A DNA stretch of 64,000 nucleotides from Acinetobacter equi. Lineage in GTDB: Bacteria; Pseudomonadota; Gammaproteobacteria; Pseudomonadales; Moraxellaceae. Numbering within the stretch: position 1 is the stretch's first letter; every line of letters starts with the position of its first letter. The stretch lies in the NCBI RefSeq assembly GCF_001307195.1, contig NZ_CP012808.1, positions 2,046,001 to 2,110,000 of the forward strand, written 5' to 3'. Both the position numbers and the translations under genes were made by a program. Under the pieces are notes generated by a model, which saw only the letters and a program-made list of their open reading frames with translations, made no database searches and had not been told where the DNA came from. Shown piece by piece: positions 18,132-27,310 of this stretch.

Positions 18132-19004
18132 TTATTTTTGTGGCAATATTTGCCAAACATTCCAACGATTTTTTGTTTGAATTTCTTTGGTTAAACGATC
18201 AACGACTTGTGCTTCTTGTGGATATTTTACTTTGTAATTGTTGAGCATTTGAATAGCACTTTTCTTTTGCTCTAAAGCTAAATAATTATTTACAGATACA
18301 AGATAAGCTTCCTGAACTCCACCTTTCATTGCTTTCTCTAAATAAGGAATAGCTTCTTTTTGTCCACCGCCTTCAGATAAGCCAAAACCAAACCAAAAGT
18401 TTGTTTCTGGGTCATTTTTATCCATTTTTAGTAAGCGCTGAGCATAAGTCATCGATTTTGTTGTATATGCTGATCCTAAATCTAGATTTCGACCAAGTAC
18501 ACTTGCTTTAAATGCGCGAATTAACACATCAAAAGAGGCGTTATCATTTGCAGCTAAGCCATCAAGTTGTGTGCTGACTTGTCTAAGTTTACGTTCTAAT
18601 CCACGGCGTTCTTGGCGATTTGTATAACGAGGTGGGTAGTGTCGAGCTTGCCCTTCAATTGTTTGCAATAATGCATCAATTTCAGTGACATCTAATTCAT
18701 TATTACCAGCAGATGTTGCATATTTTAATGAACGAGATTTGCTATTCACTGTTGGAATAATTAAAAGATTTTTTGCAGAAGAGTTCTTTGCTTGAGATGC
18801 TGCTTGGATTAAATCAACTTCAAAAACTGGTGGAGCAGTATAGTCAAATGGATTATATGAATAGAACGGTGCTGATAAAGCAGGTTCAGTAAATATAATA
18901 GGATCCTTTTTAGAAACTGTTGTTGATGGCTTTTTTATTTCCTGAGTAACGCAGGCAGATAAAATTGAAGCGCTAAGTATGGCCATTGCCCAAGGCTTAA
19001 ACAT
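18132..19004 (-). CDS. Lipoprotein of unknown function with TPR-like C-terminus
   Basis: 290 residues with a signal sequence ending LSAC (Cys17), a lipobox. The middle (about 100-150) is a charged helical stretch (YTNRQERRGLERKLRQVSTQLDGL) and the C-terminal third has tetratricopeptide-like helices (PETNFWFGFGLSEGGGQKEA, then PYLEKAMKGGVQEAYLVSVNNYLA in part). No enzyme motif. Probably a periplasm-facing scaffold lipoprotein. It has its own terminator and stands between the hydrolase lipoprotein and cysE on the same strand. Confidence 0.7.
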   Translation of the reverse strand: MFKPWAMAILSASILSACVTQEIKKPSTTVSKKDPIIFTEPALSAPFYSYNPFDYTAPPVFEVDLIQAASQAKNSSAKNLLIIPTVNSKSRSLKYATSAGNNELDVTEIDALLQTIEGQARHYPPRYTNRQERRGLERKLRQVSTQLDGLAANDNASFDVLIRAFKASVLGRNLDLGSAYTTKSMTYAQRLLKMDKNDPETNFWFGFGLSEGGGQKEAIPYLEKAMKGGVQEAYLVSVNNYLALEQKKSAIQMLNNYKVKYPQEAQVVDRLTKEIQTKNRWNVWQILPQK

Positions 19005-19044
19005 GATGTTGGTCTTCCATTAATTTTTTTTCAATACAATGTCG

Positions 19045-19084
19045 TGCATGTTAGTCAGTCTAGGAAATGTCTGACTAACATGCA
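19045..19084. repeat. Perfect 14-bp inverted repeat after cysE
   Basis: TGCATGTTAGTCAG and CTGACTAACATGCA flank a 12-nt loop. It lies 34 bp past the cysE stop, has no U tract on the minus strand, and is probably an mRNA-end stabiliser or weak terminator of the dnaE-trmJ-cysE unit. Confidence 0.6.
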
Positions 19085-19117
19085 AGTGAAAGGATGTTAA
19101 ATCAAGTGAAATATAGC

Positions 19118-19924
19118 TTATGCTTTTGATTGTTGGCTTTGAGCTTCACATTCACGTCTTACATCTTCGATGATCTTTAGTTCTTCTTGGCTAAAAGGTT
19201 GTTCTTTAAGCTGTTGTTTCTTAAATGTAGGGTCAAGCAACGATAAGCGTTGGCAAAGCGTATTCATACGTTTTTCATTGTGCTGAATACGATCTAGTAG
19301 CACACGCATGCCATCTAACACTGGATCTGATTGATCTTGTGTTGCAGCATAAGGTTGGAAGCCAATACTTTCAGCATAATCACGAAGACGTTCTTCCTCA
19401 TCTTTAGGTTTATCTTTTGTGATAAAGCGTGCAGCACTGCCTACTGCAGTTGTATTTGGGGGAACTTCTTTAGTTACAACTGCATTTGAACCAATTTTAG
19501 AATTTTTACCAACGGTAAATGGACCTAAAATTTTAGCACCAGCTCCGACAATAACACCATCTTCAAGTGTTGGATGGCGTTTACCTTTATTCCATGTGGT
19601 GCCACCAAGCGTTACGCCATGATAAAGCGTAACATCATCACCGATTTCAGCAGTTTCCCCAATAACAACGCCCATGCCATGATCGATAAAGAAGCGTTTG
19701 CCGATTTTTGCACCAGGATGAATTTCAATGCCTGTTGCAAAACGACTGAAAGAGGATAATAAGCGAGCAGATCCTTTACAGTCCTTTTTCCATAATTCAT
19801 GAGCAAAACGATGCATAATTAGTGCATGAATGCCAGGATAAGTTGTTAGGACTTCAAGAGTGTTTCGTGCAGCGGGATCGCGCGCGAAGACAGCTTGGAT
19901 ATCTTCTTTGAGCTGTTTAAGCAT
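19118..19924 (-). CDS. cysE: Serine O-acetyltransferase
   Basis: First enzyme of cysteine synthesis, making O-acetylserine from serine and acetyl-CoA. 268 residues: short helical N-domain, then left-handed beta helix with hexapeptide repeats ([20 protein letters not shown], then [20 protein letters not shown]). The catalytic His is in DHGMG (His82) and the VTLGGT segment is typical. A long C-terminal tail (about 180-268) follows, where feedback and CysK binding usually reside. The ATG shares one base with the trmJ stop (TAATG), so translation is coupled. Confidence 0.93.
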   Translation of the reverse strand: MLKQLKEDIQAVFARDPAARNTLEVLTTYPGIHALIMHRFAHELWKKDCKGSARLLSSFSRFATGIEIHPGAKIGKRFFIDHGMGVVIGETAEIGDDVTLYHGVTLGGTTWNKGKRHPTLEDGVIVGAGAKILGPFTVGKNSKIGSNAVVTKEVPPNTTAVGSAARFITKDKPKDEEERLRDYAESIGFQPYAATQDQSDPVLDGMRVLLDRIQHNEKRMNTLCQRLSLLDPTFKKQQLKEQPFSQEELKIIEDVRRECEAQSQQSKA

Positions 19925-20769
19925 TACTGAGGATCCTTTTCCTGATCAATTTTTTCAGTTTTTTTCCATGAGCCGTTATTCAGTGCCTGTACACGACTAA
20001 AAATACCACGAAGTAGATGATATTCCATACGATCTAATTGTATACGTCCAAATAGACGACGCAAGCGTAATGGTAATAATCTTGGGTTTTGGGGATCTAA
20101 AAATTCAATATCAGCTAACATTTTTTCAATATGAGGATAAAACTGTTCCATTTGTTCGTGCGTGACAAGAGGCTCATCCCATTGCATGTCTTCAGTTTCA
20201 GTCACGTGCATTGTTGCATTAGGATCAACTTCTTTGCCAACAAGATCCATTGCTGCCATACGCATTTCGTAACAAATCACTTGAATCGCTTGAGCAACAT
20301 TAAGTACGCCATAATCACTATTTACAGGAATAGTGACATGATAGTTTGCTAGAGCAAGCTCTTCATTGGTTAATCCACGATCTTCACGGCCAAAGACAAT
20401 GGCAATTTCTTGTTGATGATTCACAACAGCATCTAAAGATTTTTCAGCTGCAGGGCGAGCATCAAGCAAAGGCCAAGGAATTGTACGACTACGCGCACTT
20501 GTTCCAAAAACAAGATGACAATCTTTAATGGCTTCTTCAAGTGTTTCAACGATTTGGATTTTTTCGATTAAATCCGTTGCACCAGCTGCTAGGGCATCAA
20601 TATCTGGGTGAGGGTAGGTTTTAGGCGCAACCAAAACTAACTGAGATAATCCCATCGTTTTCATTGCACGTAATGCACTACCAATATTTGCTGGTAAAGT
20701 GGTATTCACCATGACAATACGCACATGGGAGAGATGTGCCGATACCGTAGCATTGTCAACTTGACTCAT
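19924..20769 (-). CDS. trmJ: tRNA (cytidine/uridine-2'-O-)-methyltransferase TrmJ
   Basis: SPOUT-fold enzyme that 2'-O-methylates position 32 in the anticodon loop. 281 residues from ATG 20769 ([20 protein letters not shown]); a longer frame to 20853 would overlap the end of dnaE and adds no family sequence. Motifs: [19 protein letters not shown] at the start, [16 protein letters not shown] and [20 protein letters not shown] of the SAM-binding trefoil knot, and the C-terminal TrmJ extension. It follows dnaE by 25 bp and overlaps cysE by one base, so it is the middle gene of an operon. Confidence 0.93.
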   Translation of the reverse strand: MSQVDNATVSAHLSHVRIVMVNTTLPANIGSALRAMKTMGLSQLVLVAPKTYPHPDIDALAAGATDLIEKIQIVETLEEAIKDCHLVFGTSARSRTIPWPLLDARPAAEKSLDAVVNHQQEIAIVFGREDRGLTNEELALANYHVTIPVNSDYGVLNVAQAIQVICYEMRMAAMDLVGKEVDPNATMHVTETEDMQWDEPLVTHEQMEQFYPHIEKMLADIEFLDPQNPRLLPLRLRRLFGRIQLDRMEYHLLRGIFSRVQALNNGSWKKTEKIDQEKDPQ

Positions 20770-20794
20770 AATTTGTCCAAAGTTTAATTTTAAA

Positions 20795-23700
20795 TTAAGA
20801 ATATTGATTAATATTCGTCTGATATAAGTCCATGGCATCATCCATAGACACACCTTCAGGAGGTGGTGGGATGTAAGCAGGTTTTGCTTCGTTGTAACTT
20901 ACGGCTTTTGCTGCTTTAGATTTTACATGGTATTCGATGTAAATCGCTTCTTTACCAAAGTAATCGCGTAATTTTATGAGTACTTCATCGAGTGGAGCAA
21001 CTTTCCAAGCTAGACCTAAATGAATTTCTGTTGTTGCATAAGGGAAATCAGCATGTAAATGAACAGGGATATGTGTACTCATATCAACATTGGTATAAGG
21101 CTGTAATATTGTAGCTAAATCTTTAGCCAATGTTTTATTCATGTGTTCATTTGATAGCTTAATTTGAATGCTATTTGCTCTTTTTTGGCGAATTTCATTA
21201 ATACTAAAAGCTTTGGTTAAGCGACCTAGAGGGCGGTCAAAACCTTCACGTTCATAAATTTCACCTTCAATAACAATAACTTCTTCATTTTTAATAATGT
21301 CTTTAAAACGTTGGAATCGCTCATGATTAGACGAAACTTCAATACGCGCAGTACCATCATCTAAAGTGATCATCATTCGGTTAGGGAAGTTTGCGACATC
21401 AACCACCAAGCCTGCAAATACAGTTGTGACACCACGACGTGTAGGTGTTAACTCATTAATACGATGGGGAATAAATGATTTTAATTCAGGACGATAAACA
21501 TCAATAGGATGTCCTGTTAAATATAAACCTAAAGTATCTTTTTCACCTTTTAAACGAACTTCATCTGCCCAAGGCTTTACAGGTTTAGCAGGTTTGCGTT
21601 GAAGCTCTTCAACTTCACCAAATAAATCCATAATTCCTGTTTCACGGTTTTGACGTGCTTGATCAGCCGCTTGTACGGCTTCAGGTAATTGAGCCATTAA
21701 GTCAGCACGTTCAATACCTAAACAATCGAGAGCGCCTGCACGAATAAGTGCTTCTAAAGTTCGCTTATTAATTTTCTTTAAATCGATTCTATGACAGAAA
21801 TCAAATAAATCACGGTATGGACCATCTTTTTGACGTGACTCAATGACAGACTGCATTGCGGCTTCACCCACACCTTTAATGGCACCCAGACCATACACAA
21901 TCGTTTTTGGATCACTTGCATGGAATTGATACAAAGACATGTTGACTGAAGGAGGTAATACTTCAATGTTATTATTACGACAGTCATCAATTAAAAATAC
22001 TACGTTATCGGTATTTTGCATTTCCGATGACATAACTGCTGACAAAAATTCAGCAGGATAATGCGCTTTAAGCCAAGCTGTTTGGTAAGCAACTAAAGCA
22101 TAGGCAGCAGCATGTGATTTGTTAAAACCATAGCCTGCAAACTTTTCCATATAGTCAAAAATATGGTTAGCTGTAGCTTCATCAATATCTTTTTTAGCAG
22201 CACCTTCAATGAAAATTTGACGCTGCTTGACCATTTCTTCTGGTTTTTTCTTACCCATTGCACGACGGAGTAAGTCTGCGCCACCGAGCGTGTATCCAGC
22301 ACAGAATTGTGCAGATTGCATTACCTGTTCTTGGTAAACCATAATTCCGTAAGTAGGTTCTAATACTTTTTCAAGTAATGGATGTAAATATTCGAACGCG
22401 CCACCGTGCATACGATGAATAAAGTCAGGAATAAGATCCATTGGACCTGGACGATATAATGATACAAAGGCAATAATTTCTTCGAATTTACTTGGGCGTG
22501 CTTCTTTCAGCATTTTTTTCATGCCCACGGATTCAAACTGGAAGACCGCCGTGGTATTTGCTGATGCGAAAATATCGTATGCAGCAGGATCATCTAGTGG
22601 AATATATGAAATATTAACGGGTTCTGAAACATCTTGACGTGCATTAATATGTTTAATGGCATCTTCAATTACCGTTAAGTTACGCAAGCCTAAGAAGTCG
22701 AATTTAACCAGACCTGCTGATTCGACATCATCTTTGTCAAATTGCGCAACACGTGCTGTACCATCGGCATCACACATGACTGCTGAATAGTCTGTAAGTT
22801 TTGTTGGTGCAATAACAACACCACCAGCATGTTTACCTGTGTTTCGTGTAATCCCTTCAAGTTTAAGTGCCATTTCCCAAATTTCAGCGGCATCATCATT
22901 ATCAGGGTTAGATGGGTTGGTAACGATATCTTTAAGTTGTGGTTCAGCTTCAATGGATTCTTCCAAACTTAAACCCAATGGTTTTGTTGGAATCATTTTA
23001 GAAATACGATCAGCTAAACCATAAGATTTACCTAGAACACGTGCAACATCTCGAATTGCACCTTTTGCAGCCATGGTTCCAAATGTTGCAATTTGCGATA
23101 CTGCATCACGACCATATGTTCGTGCTACGTAATCAATAACACGGTCACGACCTGCGATACAGAAATCGACGTCGAAATCGGGCATTGATACACGTTCAGG
23201 GTTTAAGAAACGTTCGAAGAGTAAGTCGTAACGTAATGGATCAAGATCGGTGATTTTTAAACTGTATGCAACTAAAGAACCTGCACCAGAACCACGACCA
23301 GGTCCAACAGGGACACCGTTACCTTTTGACCACTGAATGAAGTCCATGACAATTAAGAAATAGCCGGGGAATCCCATGTCAAGAATAATTTTAATCTCAA
23401 ATGCGAGACGTTCATCATAAGGTTTACGAATGTCTGCCCAATCATCGCCACGTTTGGCAACTGGATATAAAAAGTTTAGACGTTCTTCTAAGCCTTCTTC
23501 ACATAAATGAGCGAAGTAGGTGTCAATGGTATGACCTTCAGGAATTGGATAATCGGGAAGATCATGGAAACCTAAACGAAGTGTGACATTACAACGTTTG
23601 GCAATATGGTAAGTGTTTTCAATAGCAGTAGGAATGTCTTTGAAAAGCTCAGACATTTCTTCGCCTGTCTTGAAATATTGTTCAGGACTATAGTGTTTTG

Positions 23701-24364
23701 GACGACGGCTATCACCTAAAACATAACCATCTGCAATACATACACGTGCTTCGTGAGCTTCATAATCATCACGTTTAATAAAGTGCACATCGTTATGTGC
23801 AACAACACCAATATTATATTTTTTAGCTAATAAAACAGCTTCATGGATAAAGTCTTCTTCACCAGGACGATCAGTTCGTGTAAGGGCTAAATAAACACGA
23901 TTACCAAATTTTTCGATCCATTCTTCAAGTAGAGGTTCGGCTTTTTGTGGATTTGACGAGCAAAGCATTTTCCCGACATCGCTATGCATACCAAGAAGAA
24001 TAATAAGATCCTGATTTCTTTCTAAAACCCATTTCTTTTTAACACAAGGAATATCTAATTGTTGACCACTGATATAACCTTCAGATACTAACTCTGTCAG
24101 GTTTCTCCAGCCTTTATTCGTCATAGATAATAAAGTTGCTCGATGCTCAGCGTCATTAAGACGAATTGTTGCACCTAGAATAGGTTTAATTCCTTTATCT
24201 AATGCTTTTTTATAAAACTTTACGGCAGCATGGAGGTTAGACAAGTCTGTTAAGGCCAGAGCGGGCATTGCTTCATTTGCAGCAGCTTTAATTAAATCAG
24301 GTATCCTTACGATAGATTCCGTAATTGAAAATTCTGTTTGAATACCAAGATGAACAAAGTGCAT
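20795..24364 (-). CDS. dnaE: DNA polymerase III subunit alpha
   Basis: Replicative polymerase catalytic subunit, 1189 residues. N-terminal PHP domain (MHFVHLGIQTEFSITES...ALTDLSNLHAAV; the family's usual metal-binding residues are partly changed: HLGIQTEF rather than HLRVHSEF). Polymerase active site PDFDVDF with Asp396, Asp398 and Asp400; FNKSHAAAYA finger region; OB domain (VTTVFAGLVVDV) and C-terminal tau-binding region. First gene of dnaE-trmJ-cysE. Confidence 0.97.
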   Translation of the reverse strand: MHFVHLGIQTEFSITESIVRIPDLIKAAANEAMPALALTDLSNLHAAVKFYKKALDKGIKPILGATIRLNDAEHRATLLSMTNKGWRNLTELVSEGYISGQQLDIPCVKKKWVLERNQDLIILLGMHSDVGKMLCSSNPQKAEPLLEEWIEKFGNRVYLALTRTDRPGEEDFIHEAVLLAKKYNIGVVAHNDVHFIKRDDYEAHEARVCIADGYVLGDSRRPKHYSPEQYFKTGEEMSELFKDIPTAIENTYHIAKRCNVTLRLGFHDLPDYPIPEGHTIDTYFAHLCEEGLEERLNFLYPVAKRGDDWADIRKPYDERLAFEIKIILDMGFPGYFLIVMDFIQWSKGNGVPVGPGRGSGAGSLVAYSLKITDLDPLRYDLLFERFLNPERVSMPDFDVDFCIAGRDRVIDYVARTYGRDAVSQIATFGTMAAKGAIRDVARVLGKSYGLADRISKMIPTKPLGLSLEESIEAEPQLKDIVTNPSNPDNDDAAEIWEMALKLEGITRNTGKHAGGVVIAPTKLTDYSAVMCDADGTARVAQFDKDDVESAGLVKFDFLGLRNLTVIEDAIKHINARQDVSEPVNISYIPLDDPAAYDIFASANTTAVFQFESVGMKKMLKEARPSKFEEIIAFVSLYRPGPMDLIPDFIHRMHGGAFEYLHPLLEKVLEPTYGIMVYQEQVMQSAQFCAGYTLGGADLLRRAMGKKKPEEMVKQRQIFIEGAAKKDIDEATANHIFDYMEKFAGYGFNKSHAAAYALVAYQTAWLKAHYPAEFLSAVMSSEMQNTDNVVFLIDDCRNNNIEVLPPSVNMSLYQFHASDPKTIVYGLGAIKGVGEAAMQSVIESRQKDGPYRDLFDFCHRIDLKKINKRTLEALIRAGALDCLGIERADLMAQLPEAVQAADQARQNRETGIMDLFGEVEELQRKPAKPVKPWADEVRLKGEKDTLGLYLTGHPIDVYRPELKSFIPHRINELTPTRRGVTTVFAGLVVDVANFPNRMMITLDDGTARIEVSSNHERFQRFKDIIKNEEVIVIEGEIYEREGFDRPLGRLTKAFSINEIRQKRANSIQIKLSNEHMNKTLAKDLATILQPYTNVDMSTHIPVHLHADFPYATTEIHLGLAWKVAPLDEVLIKLRDYFGKEAIYIEYHVKSKAAKAVSYNEAKPAYIPPPPEGVSMDDAMDLYQTNINQYS

Positions 24365-24601
24365 AAATGAGTCCCTGCAAAAACCATTGGCTAGTTTAAC
24401 ATGGCAAATGTCAAAGGGGATGTAATTGATATCATTTGATGAATATTTATCAATGAATATTGAATTCTATTTTATCTATGTTTGAATAAAAAAGAAAAAA
24501 TGTGAATTTTATTGAAGGTAAACTTTGAGGAGAACGTATTTTATTTGAGTCTTTAAGTAAACTGTAAATTTATTTCAAACTATAAATTGTGTTTTAGTTA
24601 G

Positions 24602-24632
24602 ACAGTGGATACATGAAAAATGTATCCACTGT
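24602..24632. repeat. Perfect 13-bp inverted repeat
   Basis: ACAGTGGATACAT and ATGTATCCACTGT around GAAAA, 26 bp past the stop of the leftward membrane protein gene. There is no U run on that strand, so it is a stable hairpin rather than a classic terminator. Confidence 0.6.
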
Positions 24633-24657
24633 TTAGTCATGTCATGAAAGTAAAAAG

Positions 24658-25170
24658 CTACTCTGAATGTGGTATTTGAGGAACTTTTTGTTGAATTAAA
24701 CCTAAAAGATATTGAGCTTCTGCTGTATCTAAATTACTTCCGAAAGAATAAGTTTTAAAGCCAACCTCAATGAGAATTGAGCTAGAAATACCATTTTCAT
24801 TATTGTTCAATGAAAGTTTATTAATTTGATTCAATCCAAAGCGTATTTTTTTTCCAATACCTAAAGTTGAGTCTTGTAAAGTCATTTCATAGTTGGAGAT
24901 GGAAAATTTTTCTTGCCCAAACAAAGACCAGAGAACAATTTTTATTGCATATAATCCACCAATAGTCCAACCCACCAACCAAGCAATGAGGAAAAAATTA
25001 TCAAAACTTTCTAATTTTTTCACTTCATTAATGGCAGACACTTCTCCGAAGTACCATCCGCCTAACCATGTACATAAAAATAAGATGGAGAAAAAGTTTT
25101 TATTAGATGGAATAGAAATTTTTAGACCATTGAAGTCTTGTTTGATTTTAGCTTTGCCGTTGTTATACAT
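24658..25170 (-). CDS. Membrane protein of unknown function with two helices
   Basis: 170 residues: soluble N-terminus, two predicted membrane helices (about 28-45 and 60-84) and a soluble C-terminal domain (about 90-170) that looks like a small beta-rich domain (EKFSISNYEMTLQDSTLGIG, then KKIRFGLNQINKLSLNN). The two-helix hairpin followed by a PH-like domain is a pattern seen in several bacterial membrane proteins, but I cannot name the family. Single gene between dnaE and the met transporter genes. Confidence 0.65.
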   Translation of the reverse strand: MYNNGKAKIKQDFNGLKISIPSNKNFFSILFLCTWLGGWYFGEVSAINEVKKLESFDNFFLIAWLVGWTIGGLYAIKIVLWSLFGQEKFSISNYEMTLQDSTLGIGKKIRFGLNQINKLSLNNNENGISSSILIEVGFKTYSFGSNLDTAEAQYLLGLIQQKVPQIPHSE

Positions 25171-25216
25171 TTTATAATGTTTTCTTTTAAGATAATTTAC
25201 AATTATAGAAATAACG

Positions 25217-25248
25217 AATAAAAAATTAAGCCCAATGATGGGCTTAAT
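25217..25248 (-). terminator. Terminator of metNI
   Basis: Ten-pair stem ATTAAGCCCA/TGGGCTTAAT with loop ATGA; an A run on the left supplies the U tail on the minus strand. It lies 22 bp past metI. Confidence 0.88.
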
Positions 25249-25269
25249 GATTATAATTGGTAGACCAAC

Positions 25270-25965
25270 TTATCGCATTCTTGATAACCATTCACCAAGC
25301 ATTTGTACAATCTGTACCAATACCAATAAAACAATAACAGTTAAAATAACGACACTTGTATCAAAACGCTGATAACCATAAGAAATTGCAAGGTCACCAA
25401 TACCACCCGCACCTACAGCACCTGCCATAGCAGTTGCACCAATGAGGCTAATTGTTGCTGTTGTTAAATTCAGAATTAAAGAGCTACGTGCTTCAGGAAT
25501 AATAAATTTAAAAATAATCTGAAGTGGAGTTGCACCCATTGCTTGAGCAGATTCAATAATCCCTTCATTGACTTCTAAAAGTGATGTTTCAACTAAACGA
25601 CCAATGTATGGTCCAACATAAATTGTTAAAGGAACAATAGCAGCCCATGTGCCAATTGATGTGCCTACAATGAATTTAGTTAAAGGAATTACAGCAATTA
25701 ATAAAATAATGAAGGGTAGAGAACGTAACGCATTCACAATTGGATTTAAGCCATAATAAATCACTTTATTTGGTAAAATACCTTGTGGACGTGTAACCAC
25801 TAAAATGATGCCCTGAACAATTCCCCAAATACAGCCGAATAGCATTGCAAAGAAAACCATATTGAAGGTTTCTTGTAATGCAGTGACGAATTGTTCTATA
25901 GATAGAGAACTTGTCCAATACGGTGCTGTAAGTTGAGTCAGCCACTGAACAATTAAATCTTTCAT
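25270..25965 (-). CDS. metI: Methionine ABC transporter permease MetI
   Basis: Inner-membrane permease of 231 residues with five or so helices for uptake of D- and L-methionine. Family marks: ALRSLPFIILLIAVIPLTKF, GTSIGTWAAIVPL and the coupling loop ESAQAMGATPLQIIFKFIIP, ending GYQRFDTSVVILTVIVLLVLVQ (in part). The ATG shares one base with the metN stop (TAATG), so the two are translationally coupled. Normal family length (217 to 235). Confidence 0.95.
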   Translation of the reverse strand: MKDLIVQWLTQLTAPYWTSSLSIEQFVTALQETFNMVFFAMLFGCIWGIVQGIILVVTRPQGILPNKVIYYGLNPIVNALRSLPFIILLIAVIPLTKFIVGTSIGTWAAIVPLTIYVGPYIGRLVETSLLEVNEGIIESAQAMGATPLQIIFKFIIPEARSSLILNLTTATISLIGATAMAGAVGAGGIGDLAISYGYQRFDTSVVILTVIVLLVLVQIVQMLGEWLSRMR

Positions 25966-26990
25966 TATTGTGCAACTCCAGATTGTTCAACAGAAACACC
26001 ATTTTCTTGTAAGAAGTGAATGGCTTGTTCAATTATTGAAGAATCACCTAATAATTGAATAAACATTTGACCTATTACTGTGCCATTAATTTCAGTCATA
26101 TTTGCAAATAAAATATTTAAGCTGATATCAAATTTCTTAATTACAGCTTGTATGACAGTTTCTTGTGCAGAATTTCCTAAGAATTTTAAGCAATAAATAC
26201 TATTATGATTTTGATTCTCTAAATTGCTTAAAATATTAATTGGTAATTGCTGTTGTAATACAGTTTGAATAAATGTTTTCGTCGTTGGGTGTTGAGGCTG
26301 ACTGAAAATTTCAAGTGTTGAGCCTGATTCAATAACTTTGCCTTGTTCCATGACAGCAACATAATCGCAAACTGATTCAATAACATCCATTTCATGAGTC
26401 ACCATGACAATGGTAATGCCTTGCTCTTTATTAATTTTCTTTAATAAAGCTAAAACAGATTTTGTTGTTTGTGGATCAAGCGCAGAGGTAGCTTCATCAC
26501 ATAGTAAAATTTTTGGATGATTTGCAAGTGCACGAGCAATACCAACACGTTGCTTTTGACCACCTGAAAGCTCATCAGGGTAGGCGTTACGCTTATGCTT
26601 TAAGTCAATAAATTCAAGTAATTCTTCTAGGCGTTTTTCTCTTTCAGCTTTACTAAAACCTAAAAGTTTAAGCGGCATTTCAATATTTGCAGCAACTGTT
26701 TTTGTTGCTAATAAATTGAAGTGCTGAAAAATCATACCAATATTGGCACGCTCTTTACGCAATTGACTTGCACTTAGTGAAGTGAAATCCGTTTGATTAA
26801 TAATTACTTGACCTTGATTAGGACGTTCTAATAAATTAATCAAACGAATTAAAGTACTTTTACCTGCACCGCTATAACCAATAATTCCAAAAATGCTGCC
26901 ATCTGGAATTTCAAGGTTAATATTATCAAGAGCACGGATCGTCTGACCGTTCAATTGGTAATGTTTAGAAATGTTTTTAAATTCAATCAT
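25965..26990 (-). CDS. metN: Methionine ABC transporter ATP-binding protein MetN
   Basis: ATPase of the MetNIQ importer, 341 residues. Walker A GYSGAGKST, signature LSGGQKQRV, Walker B LLCDEATSALD, and the C-terminal NIL regulatory domain (about 260-341) that binds methionine and inhibits transport. I start at ATG 26990 (MIEFKNISKHYQ); the longer frame begins at a TTG at 27008 with no better site. The mRNA leader holds an 8-bp hairpin and a terminator-like hairpin, so expression is probably controlled by attenuation. Confidence 0.95.
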   Translation of the reverse strand: MIEFKNISKHYQLNGQTIRALDNINLEIPDGSIFGIIGYSGAGKSTLIRLINLLERPNQGQVIINQTDFTSLSASQLRKERANIGMIFQHFNLLATKTVAANIEMPLKLLGFSKAEREKRLEELLEFIDLKHKRNAYPDELSGGQKQRVGIARALANHPKILLCDEATSALDPQTTKSVLALLKKINKEQGITIVMVTHEMDVIESVCDYVAVMEQGKVIESGSTLEIFSQPQHPTTKTFIQTVLQQQLPINILSNLENQNHNSIYCLKFLGNSAQETVIQAVIKKFDISLNILFANMTEINGTVIGQMFIQLLGDSSIIEQAIHFLQENGVSVEQSGVAQ

Positions 26991-27012
26991 AACGTCAAAA
27001 CTAACCAAAATT

Positions 27013-27043
27013 AAAAAAACAGGTAAATGCCTTCACCTGTTTT
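27013..27043 (-). promoter_or_regulatory. Terminator-like hairpin in the metN leader (possible attenuator)
   Basis: On the minus strand a nine-pair stem (AAAACAGGT/ACCTGTTTT, 10-nt loop) runs into seven T, 23 nt upstream of the metN ATG. In sequence it is a complete intrinsic terminator, yet metQ already has its own terminator at 27258-27286. Placement just before a start codon suggests attenuation of metNI. Confidence 0.65.
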
Positions 27044-27066
27044 AAAGATAATGACAATTCTATCTT

Positions 27067-27090
27067 ACTCTTTAGATGGTGTTAAAGAGT
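27067..27090 (-). promoter_or_regulatory. Second hairpin in the metN leader
   Basis: Perfect eight-pair stem ACTCTTTA/TAAAGAGT with an 8-nt loop, 23 nt upstream of the terminator-like hairpin on the minus strand. It could be the sensing or anti-terminating element of an attenuator, but I see no match to a known SAM riboswitch core. Confidence 0.4.
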
Positions 27091-27257
27091 TAAATTTTTT
27101 ATTTATTACAACTTTAGCTATTGGGAAATTTTATTATAAACAGTATTTGTGATTTTAGCTTGCGGTAGGGTTTTAAATTGTTTTCAATATGAGTAGGTTA
27201 TCAGTTGATTTTGTGTTGAAATATTTATTTTCTAATTTTTTCAATATCGCTTGTGAT

Positions 27258-27286
27258 AAAAAAGCCCACTAGAGAGCAGGCTTTTT
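27258..27286 (-). terminator. Terminator of metQ
   Basis: Stem AAAAAGCC/GGCTTTTT with a 12-nt interior and U tail on the minus strand, 25 bp past the metQ stop. It separates metQ from metNI. Confidence 0.8.
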
Positions 27287-27310
27287 AATTGGCTAGAAAA
27301 TCATGAAAGA

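Noticed and set aside
20770..20853. Longer N-terminus for TrmJ
   Set aside because: Runs into the dnaE coding end; ATG 20769 gives the canonical protein.
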